Positions 32,301-41,735 of a stretch of 59,718 nucleotides of DNA are shown one piece after another. Source of the stretch: a virus; the IMG/VR virus record IMGVR_UViG_3300011115_000141, positions 1 to 59,718 of that record; one strand, written 5' to 3'. Positions within the stretch are counted from its first letter, which is position 1; each line of letters starts with the position of its first letter. The translations under genes were made by a program, and so were the position numbers. Below the pieces are notes generated by a model. The model did no database searches. It saw only the letters and a list, made by a program, of their open reading frames with translations, and had not been told where the DNA came from.

Positions 32301-35300
32301 ACGCTTGCAAACGCTCAATACCAATTATGGTATCTATGCCGTAGTGACCAACCAACTCGTGGAACACTGTGGCTTCCAAGTCTTTCAAGTCAGCATGCTG
32401 GTCGCCCACCACCAAGACAGTGCCGTCACTGAACACAGCGCCTTGCACCATGGCTTCGGTAGGGTCGATACCTTCATCAGACATACGTTTGAGAAGGGCA
32501 ACAGGAATCTTGCCGGGGTTAGCGGCGTATACCATCTTTACGTTTGAAGGCAGTTTACTCTGCACTTTTTCCATAAAGTCAGCGGCTTGCTTGGCATCAA
32601 CGGTGCCGCCTTCTGTTTCACGGGTGCGATAGGCTGTGCCAGTATCGGAGTCGTAAGCTGCTTTGACTAGTTCTTCAACCTGCGCTTTAGTCAAGCGTGA
32701 ACCTGCTTCACGCAGAGATTTTTTCTCCGTAGCTGCACGGCTTTCAGCAGAACCTGTACGGTCTTCCGTAGGTGCACGGCGAACCTTTCGAGTCTCTTGT
32801 TCCGTGCGTTTGGAAGGCGTCTCTTGTTTGCTCTGAGACAGCGCTTCTCTAACAATCTCTGTCTGCTCTGCAAGCGTAGCCTTGTACTCAGGCGTTTTCT
32901 TTCCAAGTTCCAACGCTTTGGCGTTTAACTCGTCGTTCATTTTTAATTGAAACGCAACTACGTCAGGATCATTTTTACCGTATTTTTCTTGCAACGCAAC
33001 CAAACGCTTGGTCATGTTGTCGCCAAGCTTTTCATACTCAGGCTCTTGCATGCCAAGAGACGACGCCAGCCTAGTCATTTGGATAGACTCTTCCGCTTCT
33101 TTGCGCACATCGCCAGACTCAATTCGTCTGGTTGTCTTGACGGCACGGCTAACTTTGGCACCAATGACTTTGCCTTTTTTACCCTGCTCTATTTCTTCGG
33201 GCGTGGGCGCTGCGCGGCGCTTCAACGTGTCAAGCTGTTCTTCGCCTGCTTTTTTCTTTTCCGCCGCTACAACGCTGGCTTTAGCTGCAGGCGTAGCTTC
33301 GTACATGCTTTTGTACATGCCTTCAATTTGCTCACGCACAGGCGTAATCTTGGCCAACACGCGGTTGTATCTGTTCAACGCCGCTTTGATCTTACGCTGA
33401 AGGCCAAAGCTTTTATTTGTTTCTGCCTGCTCAAGAAGTGTGTTGTGTACGTCTGCGGCATCGTACAACTCTTGCAACCAAGACTGCTTGGCGTTGCCAA
33501 TCGGGAGCACCACCTTGTTATGCAGGCGGTTGATGTTGTTCATCGTGATATCGTATTGCTCATCAGACACAACACGCTTGGTTTCTGTACCGGCAAGGTT
33601 TAGCCGCGTATCTAGTGCCCGGGTCATGCGCTGCTTTTCAGCATCTTTGACATACTGAGAGACACGGCCAGCCGACATGTTTGTAGCTTCTGCCATACGG
33701 CGGTCAGCCGCTTCCCGTTCTTCGGGAGTCATCTCTGTGCGCTGGATGTTCTCAGAACTGAAAATGTCCAACTGCCTTGGGTCTTTCTGCATGGCCAACT
33801 GAATTGGTTTGTCATCGGACACACGTTTTAAGCCGTAACCTTCGGGACGCTCGTACTGGGTCTCAACCGCTTTAGGCTTGAATTCCAACGCTTCAGCAGG
33901 CGTCTTGGCAATACCGGGCACGGTGGTGGGCTGCTCTGGGCCTTCGGGCTTCTCCGTTGAAGGGATAGGCGCTTCTTCTGCCGTGAATAACTCGCGGGTC
34001 TGGCCACGTTGTGCTTGGTTAATGGCTTTCTCTTCAAGGACTGAGCGCTTCTGACCGAAGCTTTCCATCAGATCGGCACGCTCTTTGTTCAACTCGTCCA
34101 GTTTGGTTGTGAGTTTGGGTAGCTCATCAAACGAGCCTAGCTGCGCTGCGTCCGCAAGCTTCTTCTTTGCGTTCTTAATCTTTGTGTCAATGCTGGACAG
34201 CGCAGCTTTAGACTGAGCTTCCAGTTCCTGTGCGGTTTGCGTTGTACCGCCTAAACCTTCAATAGTCTGTGCCGTGGTCTCCATTTGTGTCTGGAGAGGC
34301 GTGTACTGCGCGTAGAGTGCGTTAACTTTGGCTGTGTCACCCGCAGTGGCCGCTTCTTGCATCTGCGTTTGCAGACTAGACAGTTGGGTCTTAAGCCTGT
34401 CGTACTCCTCCATTGTCCGGTTTAAGTCAGGCTTTGGTGGCTCGGGAGGAGTTGGGGGGACAGCGCCCGTGTCCATCGTACCCATGACCGCACCGGGGCG
34501 AACAGTTTCTACAACTGGCGCAGGGGGAGGAGGTGGTGGCGGTGCTGGCAAAGCCAACATTGGGGCTGCCGCAGGTGGGGGTGGCGGAGGTGGGGGTGGC
34601 TCATCTCCTTGGGGGGCTTGAACTTCTTGCTCTGCGGTTTGTCTAGCGGCAACTGCGTCTCGGGCTGCGCTTTTTTCCGAAAATCTACCAACGGCACCCA
34701 AGGGGCCAAGCAAACCAGCTTGGTACGCGGTTTCTCCATATTCTTTAAGCGCATCAGGAGAAGTTAAGGATAACCCTGCCTGTGCACGTTCCAACATCTG
34801 TTGGGTAATCTCTGTTGGCACTTCGGCCAACACACCTACGCCAGTGCCTTTTGCAAGGGTGGCCAGCAGTTTTTCATCAGCTAACTTGGAAGCTTGCGCA
34901 GCAGACTTTCCAAAGAAAGCCATCTCGGGGATGCCCGTCAGCTTGCTGACCAGTTTGCCGCCAAACGGAATAAACGTTCCGGCAACATCCAGTAGACCCT
35001 GCCCAGTAGATGCAAGCTCGGCTGCGGCAGTATCAATTTTTACAGGCTCGCCCCGTGCAATTTGTTCCTGTGCTTGGCGTTGTATGTCGCCGCCTAAACT
35101 TTGTATTTTTGATGGAAGAAACGCCCCCAACACACCGCCTGCGATGGCTCCGGGTACCCCTAGTGGGCTGCCTGCCATGACGCCAAGTCGAGCCCCGCCA
35201 AACGAAGCCGCAAGATTAGGTGCTTGTTCAGCAAGAGCTAAAGGAATTTGGCGGCCAACTTCTTTGGCGGCAGAAAGAACACCGTCTTTGGTGTAGGCTT

Positions 35301-35595
35301 CTTTAACCTTATCAAGTCCAGTTTGGTCGGCGTACTTGCCCGAGATTTCTTCGCCGCGCTGCAGCCCGGCTATAGCCGCTTCTTCCGGGTTTATATACTT
35401 ACCAACGCCAGTGCGAAGACCGCTAAGCGTGGACTCCGCGCCCTTACCAAGCGCTGCCATCAGTCCCTTTTTGGGGGGAGGTGCGTTACCAATATCTTGA
35501 AGGACGGCGGCGTATGCCTGCTCGTCGGTTAGCTCTGTCGGAGATTCGACTGTGAACTTACCCCTACCGGGAATTTCAACTTGGTAACGCGGCAT
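29338..35595 (-). CDS. Giant internal virion / polyvalent protein with HExxH motif
   Basis: A 2085-residue protein, the largest of the window and last of the virion operon. The first 300 residues contain glycine-alanine-rich hydrophobic stretches, typical of ejected proteins that enter membranes. A polyproline hinge follows (about 330-360), then long charged helices (400-950). Near residue 1078, ATVFHELVGHYG is an HExxH metallopeptidase motif. The last 700 residues resemble the large polyvalent-protein domains of phages (RNPAYAVRQTIRDPLNAWLT, then RRGLSPSMQALSIVIPFFNA), ending in basic helices. Family knowledge says that such proteins are packaged and delivered into the host. Enzyme activity is inferred from HExxH only. 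Confidence 0.75.
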   Translation of the reverse strand: MPRYQVEIPGRGKFTVESPTELTDEQAYAAVLQDIGNAPPPKKGLMAALGKGAESTLSGLRTGVGKYINPEEAAIAGLQRGEEISGKYADQTGLDKVKEAYTKDGVLSAAKEVGRQIPLALAEQAPNLAASFGGARLGVMAGSPLGVPGAIAGGVLGAFLPSKIQSLGGDIQRQAQEQIARGEPVKIDTAAAELASTGQGLLDVAGTFIPFGGKLVSKLTGIPEMAFFGKSAAQASKLADEKLLATLAKGTGVGVLAEVPTEITQQMLERAQAGLSLTSPDALKEYGETAYQAGLLGPLGAVGRFSEKSAARDAVAARQTAEQEVQAPQGDEPPPPPPPPPAAAPMLALPAPPPPPPPAPVVETVRPGAVMGTMDTGAVPPTPPEPPKPDLNRTMEEYDRLKTQLSSLQTQMQEAATAGDTAKVNALYAQYTPLQTQMETTAQTIEGLGGTTQTAQELEAQSKAALSSIDTKIKNAKKKLADAAQLGSFDELPKLTTKLDELNKERADLMESFGQKRSVLEEKAINQAQRGQTRELFTAEEAPIPSTEKPEGPEQPTTVPGIAKTPAEALEFKPKAVETQYERPEGYGLKRVSDDKPIQLAMQKDPRQLDIFSSENIQRTEMTPEEREAADRRMAEATNMSAGRVSQYVKDAEKQRMTRALDTRLNLAGTETKRVVSDEQYDITMNNINRLHNKVVLPIGNAKQSWLQELYDAADVHNTLLEQAETNKSFGLQRKIKAALNRYNRVLAKITPVREQIEGMYKSMYEATPAAKASVVAAEKKKAGEEQLDTLKRRAAPTPEEIEQGKKGKVIGAKVSRAVKTTRRIESGDVRKEAEESIQMTRLASSLGMQEPEYEKLGDNMTKRLVALQEKYGKNDPDVVAFQLKMNDELNAKALELGKKTPEYKATLAEQTEIVREALSQSKQETPSKRTEQETRKVRRAPTEDRTGSAESRAATEKKSLREAGSRLTKAQVEELVKAAYDSDTGTAYRTRETEGGTVDAKQAADFMEKVQSKLPSNVKMVYAANPGKIPVALLKRMSDEGIDPTEAMVQGAVFSDGTVLVVGDQHADLKDLEATVFHELVGHYGIDTIIGIERLQAYANKTDLRKLAEEIGGQTLVDEVIRTAQFNAAQGKNEAVQRLQVLREIIAHTEEARVTESFRQKAGRWLKEFVGMIRAGLRDLGFTSSSVLSTSDVFYALKQSRKAFENKTIGAYRTADGEMAFRTKKEPTQYGASFIAKETSIKDKFLGNVLGLTGRVQFVDKDAALSEAFKRGVASNAITSLEAQNAEFYLRFGQQRSQYAGQALTNGKLILRKGEGGGYVYDSVKGANMVEVAEALHKGKFANDTEAEAILTAYVAGERAKVKGWQKLNYENPALAEKEYNDVMRLLNSDSTKKDAVLEAARIYKEFNDGQVDFLVQTGAITEKLAKELKSVPYIPYYRVNSNSGNIELMVDKETPVRIGNVKTEPQLKELVGGNKNILPIFTSSVQNTFMLTDLALRNQMVKESAFLLKKMGMATALGEGSGPASDSTVRFKVNGKDHFVYIDKDQYGIPADLIIKGMEGIKTTMPAAIKMMGIPADILRKFVTRNPAYAVRQTIRDPLNAWLTTGTDATPVLSSFRELASMVAGRSEVEAKLMRTGAISSNVFTGDQRDASKFLKEITSGKSGWTKLVAKLDAFAMQGDASTRAVVYKDSLAKGMSEQAALLRTLESMNFGRRGLSPSMQALSIVIPFFNAQIQGLDVLYRAYTGQMPFSEQLKIKQKMMARGLMIAAGTLAYAAMMSDDEAYKRAKPEERYGSWFVYIPGFDEPVRVPIPFELGYLFKALPEAILDMASNDEKASKAVGGWLKLVAQTNPFALPQAIKPITEVYLGTSFFGGAIESQREQKMLAGERARESTTEFAKLLGSITGSETIKQITGKEGLSPIGIDYLIRGYAGGMGIAVVQLANPILNMEMKEDVAKPTLKASKMPIIGNLFQPVEGRGTLDEAYDVMESIQQTKGSFNRLVEQGKTAEARAFAQEYADKLGAASVSGSVQQKLGEFAKYRRQIVASPTLTTEQKDEMLARIDKAQTEYARAFLKAVDKTTRQ

Positions 35596-35614
35596 ACCCG
35601 CACCTCACTTATTG

Positions 35615-37744
35615 TTAGCTGCGGGTCACCTTGACACCTTCAGGTATTGCTACCCCAGCCGTAGAAGCCATTGTAGCGGGAACGTCCAAACCAAACAAGC
35701 CAAAATAATAGTTTGTAAGTTCTTTGCGTTTTGCCGCTTCTGTACCGGGCTGCGGCATGCTGCCTTCCATGGTTTTTCTCCAGCTTTCCAAATCGCGGTC
35801 AATGAGCGTTGCGGCTTTTAAGCGATCGGCCATACGACCCTTTTCCCCAGACGCAATGTACGCGGCATCTGCTTCGGCTTTCTTTCCAAGAGAGCCGTAG
35901 TACTTACTCATGATGTCTTTGTACTCAAGGTCAGTCTCAGCCTTCTCACGCTCTTTCTTAGCGCCCAAAGTCTGAATACCCGCTTCGCCCAAAGCAGTCA
36001 TAAAGTTGGGAGACTTGTTGGCCAACAAACTTAAACCCAACATCAACAAGTCATCGTTGCCAAAACCTTTGCGCTCTTTGGCAGGTGTGGTTTCTTTTGC
36101 GGCTGCAATTAAATCGGAAGGTTTGGGCGCGGCATCTGCGGGGGGTAGTGTCGTATCGTATGTACCCGAAACAGACTCTCCCATTTCTGGTTGAGTTCTT
36201 CCTCCAAACAAGCCTTTAACTTTTTCTTCGGCCAGTTGTGTACCCGCCAGTGCTTTAGCAGTGTTAGCCACTTTAGCCGCATCCAAAGCACGGGCGTTAG
36301 GGCCAGCGGCAATGGCTTCTTCCGTTGTACGGGCAAGCTTTGAGGTTAAATTTGCCGCATCTATAGATTGCTCTGCGGCTTTGGCCGCTTGCACATCTTG
36401 CTCCACACCACGGGCACGACGGGCTGCTTCTGCAGCAGCACGAGTTGCTTGAGACGCCTCATCAAGCGCTTCCAGTCCAGCCTTGGCAGGAGGTAACAGA
36501 CGCTGTGTTTCTGCAATTTGTTTGGCTTTCTCAGCGTTGGCAATCATCTCAGGCGTAGCCTCTAGTGCTTTAGACGCCTGACCAACAGCGCGGTTTGCTG
36601 TACTGATGGGGGAAGTAAATCCACTTAAAGCATTGAACGTATTGGCAATGTTGCGCTGGTACTCTAAAGGAACGCCCATAGTGTCAGCAAGCCGGCCAAA
36701 GTATGAGTTCTGTTGATCGTAAGTAGAAGCAGGCGCTGGTGTGCGTTGGCCGGGGATTTGAGCGGATAAGTCTGGGGCTGCTTGCGGTTGCGCAGCTTGT
36801 GCCGTACCAATAGGTACAGCCGAGGCCATCTTTGTAGAGAAAGTCTGCATAACTTCGCCGACTGTCTTCTTACCATCACCAAACAACTTAGAGTTACTCT
36901 TAATAATGTTGTCAGCATTTTTGGGATCGGCTGCTTTAAGCGCCTGCGCCATCGTCATGCTAGGGTCAGCTTGTAATAAGCGTGAACCTGTAGGGCGGCC
37001 AAGTACGTGAGTTGCGTACAGTTCTTCTGGGGCAATTTCTCGATTTAATTGCTTGCGTAAAGCTGCGGCGTCTTCTCCCAAAACCTTAGCGCCCACCCGC
37101 ACGTTTTCAAACGGATCTTTACGTTTAGCCGGATCACCACCACCCTTGACAAAGGTGCGGTTAATCAGTTGCATCAAGCCTTGGGCGGACGATGTCTTGC
37201 TCTGAGCGTCAACTTTGCCGCCGCTTTCCGCTTGAATAACTGCACGAAGCGCGGCTGGGGAGATGCCGTTAAGTTTGGCTTGCTCGTCAATGTATGCGTC
37301 CAAGTCACGAGGTACCGCTACGCCTTTTGCATAGCCGGGCACACCACCGCCAGCCATGCGAAGTACAGGCTCGCTACGCTGGGCAAAGTCATACATACCG
37401 CCCTGCGCCATACCATTCTGTCTAGGAACATCATCACCATCGCCGTAGCCGGCAATACCACCATCCGCCATGCGTTGCATGTTAGGGGCTGGAAGCATAC
37501 CAATGCCTTGGTTTTCTGGAAGCTGACCCATCTGTGCTAACGCGGCGTCAGCTACTTTGGGCTGGGGCATTCCCCCCATCTGAGCTTGCGCGGCTTGGCG
37601 CATCTGCTTGCGACGGCCATCTTCAGAGATGATAAGCGGCAGAACGTACGGGTCGTTCTTGTGCATCATAGCCATCTGCTTCAATGCAGCATCGGGCAAC
37701 ATCGCCATTTGCGATGTCAGTTTTTCAGCGTTTGGAAGTGCCAT
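35615..37744 (-). CDS. Internal virion protein with lytic transglycosylase domain
   Basis: A 709-residue protein. Residues 147-270 are a soluble lytic transglycosylase domain: DLDAYIDEQAKLNGISPAAL, then AVIQAESGG (catalytic Glu173) and SAQGLMQL, as in T7 gp16 and Slt-type enzymes. It would open peptidoglycan locally during DNA entry. The N-terminus carries two glycine motifs, MADGGIAGYG and MAGGGVPGYA, which recur in other virion proteins here. The middle (400-520) is a long Ala/Glu/Lys coiled coil, and the C-terminus is mixed. Its place between giant internal proteins fits an ejectosome part. Confidence 0.84.
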   Translation of the reverse strand: MALPNAEKLTSQMAMLPDAALKQMAMMHKNDPYVLPLIISEDGRRKQMRQAAQAQMGGMPQPKVADAALAQMGQLPENQGIGMLPAPNMQRMADGGIAGYGDGDDVPRQNGMAQGGMYDFAQRSEPVLRMAGGGVPGYAKGVAVPRDLDAYIDEQAKLNGISPAALRAVIQAESGGKVDAQSKTSSAQGLMQLINRTFVKGGGDPAKRKDPFENVRVGAKVLGEDAAALRKQLNREIAPEELYATHVLGRPTGSRLLQADPSMTMAQALKAADPKNADNIIKSNSKLFGDGKKTVGEVMQTFSTKMASAVPIGTAQAAQPQAAPDLSAQIPGQRTPAPASTYDQQNSYFGRLADTMGVPLEYQRNIANTFNALSGFTSPISTANRAVGQASKALEATPEMIANAEKAKQIAETQRLLPPAKAGLEALDEASQATRAAAEAARRARGVEQDVQAAKAAEQSIDAANLTSKLARTTEEAIAAGPNARALDAAKVANTAKALAGTQLAEEKVKGLFGGRTQPEMGESVSGTYDTTLPPADAAPKPSDLIAAAKETTPAKERKGFGNDDLLMLGLSLLANKSPNFMTALGEAGIQTLGAKKEREKAETDLEYKDIMSKYYGSLGKKAEADAAYIASGEKGRMADRLKAATLIDRDLESWRKTMEGSMPQPGTEAAKRKELTNYYFGLFGLDVPATMASTAGVAIPEGVKVTRS

Positions 37745-37749
37745 GTTCT

Positions 37750-38841
37750 TTAGCCCATGTTGTAAATTGCAAGATCAGCCAGACCAGCAGGCTTGTCTCT
37801 ATACGCGACGTCCTCAACCGCGCCGCCCTTGGCAAACGCGCCAATTGCTTTACCTGTTAGTGCCAAGCCTGCCGCTTGTTGAACCATTGACGGCGGCTGC
37901 TGATACATTGTCTGCGACTGCTGAGTCAAAGGCAAACCGCGAATCATGTCAGACATGAAACCCAATTGTTTATATGGGTAGTTCTGATAGTTCAGGAAGT
38001 CTTGGTACTCAGTGTTCAGGGCGTTTTGCATCTGCTGTTGTTGCTGAGCACCAAAACGATTCTGAACATCTAAAAGACCAAGGTTCTGACCATACTGTGT
38101 CTGACCAATATCCGCCAAAGACTTAGCGCCTGTCATAGCTGTCTGCAAACCTTGAAGTCCCAGCCCTGCGCCAAACTGTTGCTGCTGAGCGTTAAGTTGC
38201 TGTCCTGCTAAGTTTTGCGCTTGAGACTGATTAAATTGCTGCATCGCTTGTTGGTAAGCGTCTTGCAGTCCCTTGGCTTGAATGTCACCCTTTTGACGGG
38301 CTAAGTTACCTGCGGCTTGGGAGCGCATAAGGAAGTCGCCGCTGCCACCAAACGCGCCTGCACGAGCAGCCTGCGCACCCTGCGCTTGACGTGCAATATC
38401 ACCTTGCCGCTGTGCATCCGCTTGTTGCCTTGCAACAACAGTGTCCATATAAGGGGACATGTATTGGCCAACTGCGCCTGTACCAGCTTGAAACTTACCA
38501 CTTGCATCGTAGCCGGGAGCGGCGTTTGCACCACTTGTAAACTGCTGTGTCTGGTATGGATTAAACGTGTACTGCGTATTGAGTGCGCCAAGACCTGCCA
38601 TACCCGCCATAGCGGTGGCATCGCCTAATTGGGGGGCAGTCTGCATCAACCCAGCGTTCTCAAAGGACTGCTGTTGCAAAGGCGTAAACTGCGCCTGACG
38701 ATCCCGCATGTACTGCATGTACGGGGTTTGGTCGATATCAGTTTGTAACTGTGCGTCGGCTAACAGTTTTTCTGCAAAAGGAGCTATAACAGGCGCAAAA
38801 CCTGTTTGGTACTCTTGTATTTGTGTTGGGGTCGTTGCCAT
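37750..38841 (-). CDS. Gln/Ala-rich internal virion protein
   Basis: A 363-residue protein dominated by Gln, Ala, Gly and Met, with several Q-runs (for example QQQQQMQNAL near 265-275) and long helices. The segment QAARAGAFGGSGDFLMRSQA (about residues 160-179) resembles a conserved AGAFGGSR-type motif of phage ejection proteins. Near the end it carries FAKGGAVEDVAYRD, another case of the glycine motif. Probably a component of the internal core or ejection channel; no enzymatic motif. Confidence 0.62.
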   Translation of the reverse strand: MATTPTQIQEYQTGFAPVIAPFAEKLLADAQLQTDIDQTPYMQYMRDRQAQFTPLQQQSFENAGLMQTAPQLGDATAMAGMAGLGALNTQYTFNPYQTQQFTSGANAAPGYDASGKFQAGTGAVGQYMSPYMDTVVARQQADAQRQGDIARQAQGAQAARAGAFGGSGDFLMRSQAAGNLARQKGDIQAKGLQDAYQQAMQQFNQSQAQNLAGQQLNAQQQQFGAGLGLQGLQTAMTGAKSLADIGQTQYGQNLGLLDVQNRFGAQQQQQMQNALNTEYQDFLNYQNYPYKQLGFMSDMIRGLPLTQQSQTMYQQPPSMVQQAAGLALTGKAIGAFAKGGAVEDVAYRDKPAGLADLAIYNMG

Positions 38842-38851
38842 GATCTATTCC

Positions 38852-41701
38852 TTATGCGGGAAGATATTTGTCAGCGCGGCTATTGGCCGCTACTTTGTTT
38901 TTGCCTGTGGTTTTACCTCGTGCACGTTGCACACGATCCATCATGGCATAGAGTTTTTTAGCGCCTGCATCTGTAGAGCCGTTACCCAACTCGGACACGA
39001 TACGTGCGGGAATCACAAACTCACCATCGGCAAGGCGTGCGGGCTGCTGTTTAGCGCCGATCGTTGCAGGGATGCTGTCAGACACGCCGTCTCCGGGGCC
39101 TTTGAGCAAACGACCGCCATCTGAGTAAGAACCGAGTGAGCCTAGACCGCCGCCCATGGCGTAGCCACCCGCAGCCATGTTTTTAGAACGGTAGTTTAGT
39201 TTGCCGCGGGAATAGTACCCGCCTACAGCATCATCGCCAGCGCTATCGCCATCATCGCCCGGAGGAGCGGCGGGGGGAGCCGCAGTAGACACGGGGCTCA
39301 TGGACACATCAGGGATACTGTCGTTAGGTGGCGCTGGATTAAAACCGGAAATACTGTTTGAATTGTTACCTCCGGATGGGCCTGTTGGCCCATCGCCGCC
39401 GCCTGCATTAGCAGCGTTAGCCAAAGCTGCGGCAGTTAGATAGCCTTCGTAGTCACCCGTAAACGCCCGACCGCCTGCTTTGCCATACATCAAGTAGTGC
39501 TCGTAGCCAGACGTAAAGCGTGTAGGCTGGCCTGATGCGGACTTGCCTGTTTTCAACTCAGCCGCAACATCAGGGTTGGCCGCAAGGTACTCGGCTTCAT
39601 TGAAGTAAGTCTGTGGCTGACCGGGCACGCCCGTAACTGTCTTTGTAGTGGCTGTTGTAGCTACGGGCTTTGTCATCTTTCTACCCAACACAGCCTCGTC
39701 ATACCGCTGCATCACAGGTCTATCCCTTGTTTCTGCTTTACGTTGCGTTAAATTCTTACCCTTGCCCATCAGGAAGTTGTACGCATCCAACGAGTCATCC
39801 GTCAGCTTGTTGTACATCGCATTATGTTCAGCCGCAGTTTTAGGTACTGGGGCTGTGTAGCCCAGACTACCGCCACCTGCCGTGTATGCGCTTTTTACTG
39901 CATCCATGCCTGTAAACCCGCCGTATGGACGACCGGGAATGTTAGGCACAACTGTACGAGTGCCGTCCGGATTTGTAATGATATCGCCGGGTGTAGCAAT
40001 AGATACTTCGCGGCCAAGGTAGTCTGTGCCAGTTTTATTCCCAGAACCGTAGTTGCCAAACGCGCCGTTATCATACACAGTAGCGCCGGGCATTTGTGTG
40101 CCGCCGGGGACTACACTAATTGGAGCTTGGACAACAGGAGGTTTTACTTTAGTATCGGGGAATAGCTCGGCCAAGGTCTTGCCTGTAGCAGCGCTTAAGT
40201 CTTTTGCGCTCATGCCGATGCGGTTCATCTCAGTCAGCGCAGCTTCGCGTGCTTGCTGACCTGTCATATTTCCTGCGGCAATTTGGTTTTGCAGACCTTG
40301 CGCAGCGTAGTTGATGTTAGCGTACAGACCTTCCAAGCCGCCTTGATCGCCGGGCAAATCGCCGGGTTTGTAACCAATCTGGTTGTAAAAATTTGTTCCC
40401 GTAATGGGAGCAGTGTCAGCTAATCCGTGCGTAGAAGCGTACTGCGCCGCTTGGGACATACCCGCGCCTTGCATGGCGTTAGCCAGTGCTTGGTTTTGCA
40501 AGCCTACATCGGATGTAGCGCCAAGGAATTCCTGCGCACTAGTGGTAGGAGTGGCAACAGCTTGTGCAAAGCGACGTTCATAGTCGCCTTGCTGAGCACC
40601 AGTTCCTGTGATGCGTGCAATGTCAGCCGCAGACACGTTGTATGTCTGCATGTCTTTGGCAATTTGCGCATCTAGTGCGCCAGAGCCTAGCTTAGACTGG
40701 TCAAGCCCTTTGAAGTAGTTAAACACGTCTTGGTCGCCAACAAGCATTCCGTTAGCATAGCCGGGAATACCACCATCCGCCAAAGCCACAATACCGCCTG
40801 TCGCCATAGGAGTTGGCTGTTGCTGTGGTGGCTGGTTTAAAGACCCTACCCCAAGTTCATACGGATTCTGATTTTGATTTTGATTTTGTTTGTAAAATAG
40901 ATCGCGCTGGCCTTGGAATGTTTTGTTTCCAAACTCACTGGCTTTGACAGGAGCCATTTCAACTCGGCCATACAAAGGATCGGGCCTGCCGGTATCTGGG
41001 TTGATGTTGTACGCCATCTGCCGGATATAACCAGTGTCTTTTGGATCAGGTAGTTTTGTGGTCGTGGGAACCATCATGCCTGCTGCAATTGGTGCGGCGG
41101 CGTAAGCTAAGTTGCCAAGATTGCCTTTGGCAAAATCCATTGCGGCTGTGGGGCTTGCTATTGCTTTATTAAACCCAGCGGAGACCGCGCCTGAAGGGGT
41201 CATGCGTGTAACGGCGTCTTTTGTGAACTGCTCTGCCACCTGCGCAGGCATGGCTTCGCCCAACGCTAAATTCGCACCGCTCAACTGTTGTTGTGCCGTA
41301 GTCGCAGCATTAGCCGCACTCATCCCCCCACCAGCAGTCATCAAGCTATCGCCCAGACCAGCGCCCCCATACGCACCCAATCCGGCCATGAGTCCGCGAG
41401 ACAAACTGCCGGTAGCCAAAGTAGTAATACCGCCCGTAGTAAGCCCAGCCATCATAGATGACATACCAAAACCCGCAGGGCCAAGGAAAGCGCCAAGGGC
41501 AATAGGGGCAATAGACTTAAACAAGTCAGACAAAAGCCCAGCTTCGGGTAAACCCGTAACAGGATTGATGGTTAGCGTTGTGCCATTGGCTTGGGCAAAC
41601 TTTTGTAGGTTCCGGACTTCGTCCGGCGTCATGTGGATCAATAAAGAATCATCGCCACGGCCTTGCTTGGCAACCATGTCGGCAAACTTATGTAGGCTCA
41701 T
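38852..41701 (-). CDS. Large internal virion protein, 949 residues
   Basis: The N-terminus (LLIHMTPDEVRNLQKFAQAN, then TLTINPVTGLPEA) is a block I associate with phage structural proteins of the ejection set. Glycine-alanine-rich hydrophobic stretches at residues 65-130 could cross membranes. A NQ repeat (QNQNQNQN, about 278-285, from TTTTGA-type DNA repeats near 40870) precedes MATGGIVALADGGIPGYANG. The middle contains Gln- and Ala-rich helices. The C-terminus has MAAGGYAMGGGLG, YSDGGRLL and a RLADGEFVIPARIVSELGNG segment, a pattern recurring in such proteins. Enzymatic activity is not evident. Confidence 0.65.
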   Translation of the reverse strand: MSLHKFADMVAKQGRGDDSLLIHMTPDEVRNLQKFAQANGTTLTINPVTGLPEAGLLSDLFKSIAPIALGAFLGPAGFGMSSMMAGLTTGGITTLATGSLSRGLMAGLGAYGGAGLGDSLMTAGGGMSAANAATTAQQQLSGANLALGEAMPAQVAEQFTKDAVTRMTPSGAVSAGFNKAIASPTAAMDFAKGNLGNLAYAAAPIAAGMMVPTTTKLPDPKDTGYIRQMAYNINPDTGRPDPLYGRVEMAPVKASEFGNKTFQGQRDLFYKQNQNQNQNPYELGVGSLNQPPQQQPTPMATGGIVALADGGIPGYANGMLVGDQDVFNYFKGLDQSKLGSGALDAQIAKDMQTYNVSAADIARITGTGAQQGDYERRFAQAVATPTTSAQEFLGATSDVGLQNQALANAMQGAGMSQAAQYASTHGLADTAPITGTNFYNQIGYKPGDLPGDQGGLEGLYANINYAAQGLQNQIAAGNMTGQQAREAALTEMNRIGMSAKDLSAATGKTLAELFPDTKVKPPVVQAPISVVPGGTQMPGATVYDNGAFGNYGSGNKTGTDYLGREVSIATPGDIITNPDGTRTVVPNIPGRPYGGFTGMDAVKSAYTAGGGSLGYTAPVPKTAAEHNAMYNKLTDDSLDAYNFLMGKGKNLTQRKAETRDRPVMQRYDEAVLGRKMTKPVATTATTKTVTGVPGQPQTYFNEAEYLAANPDVAAELKTGKSASGQPTRFTSGYEHYLMYGKAGGRAFTGDYEGYLTAAALANAANAGGGDGPTGPSGGNNSNSISGFNPAPPNDSIPDVSMSPVSTAAPPAAPPGDDGDSAGDDAVGGYYSRGKLNYRSKNMAAGGYAMGGGLGSLGSYSDGGRLLKGPGDGVSDSIPATIGAKQQPARLADGEFVIPARIVSELGNGSTDAGAKKLYAMMDRVQRARGKTTGKNKVAANSRADKYLPA

Positions 41702-41735
41702 TTTTGCCTCTCAAAATGGGGGTTGTTTGATAATA

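Noticed and set aside
32947-33603. Plus-strand open frame (218 codons) inside the giant virion gene
   Set aside because: Phenylalanine- and leucine-rich antisense product without start signals, within a continuous minus-strand gene.
40860-40890. TTTTGA repeats considered as a phase-variable slippage site
   Set aside because: The unit is six bases, so slippage keeps the frame and only changes the number of Gln-Asn pairs; no switching is expected.
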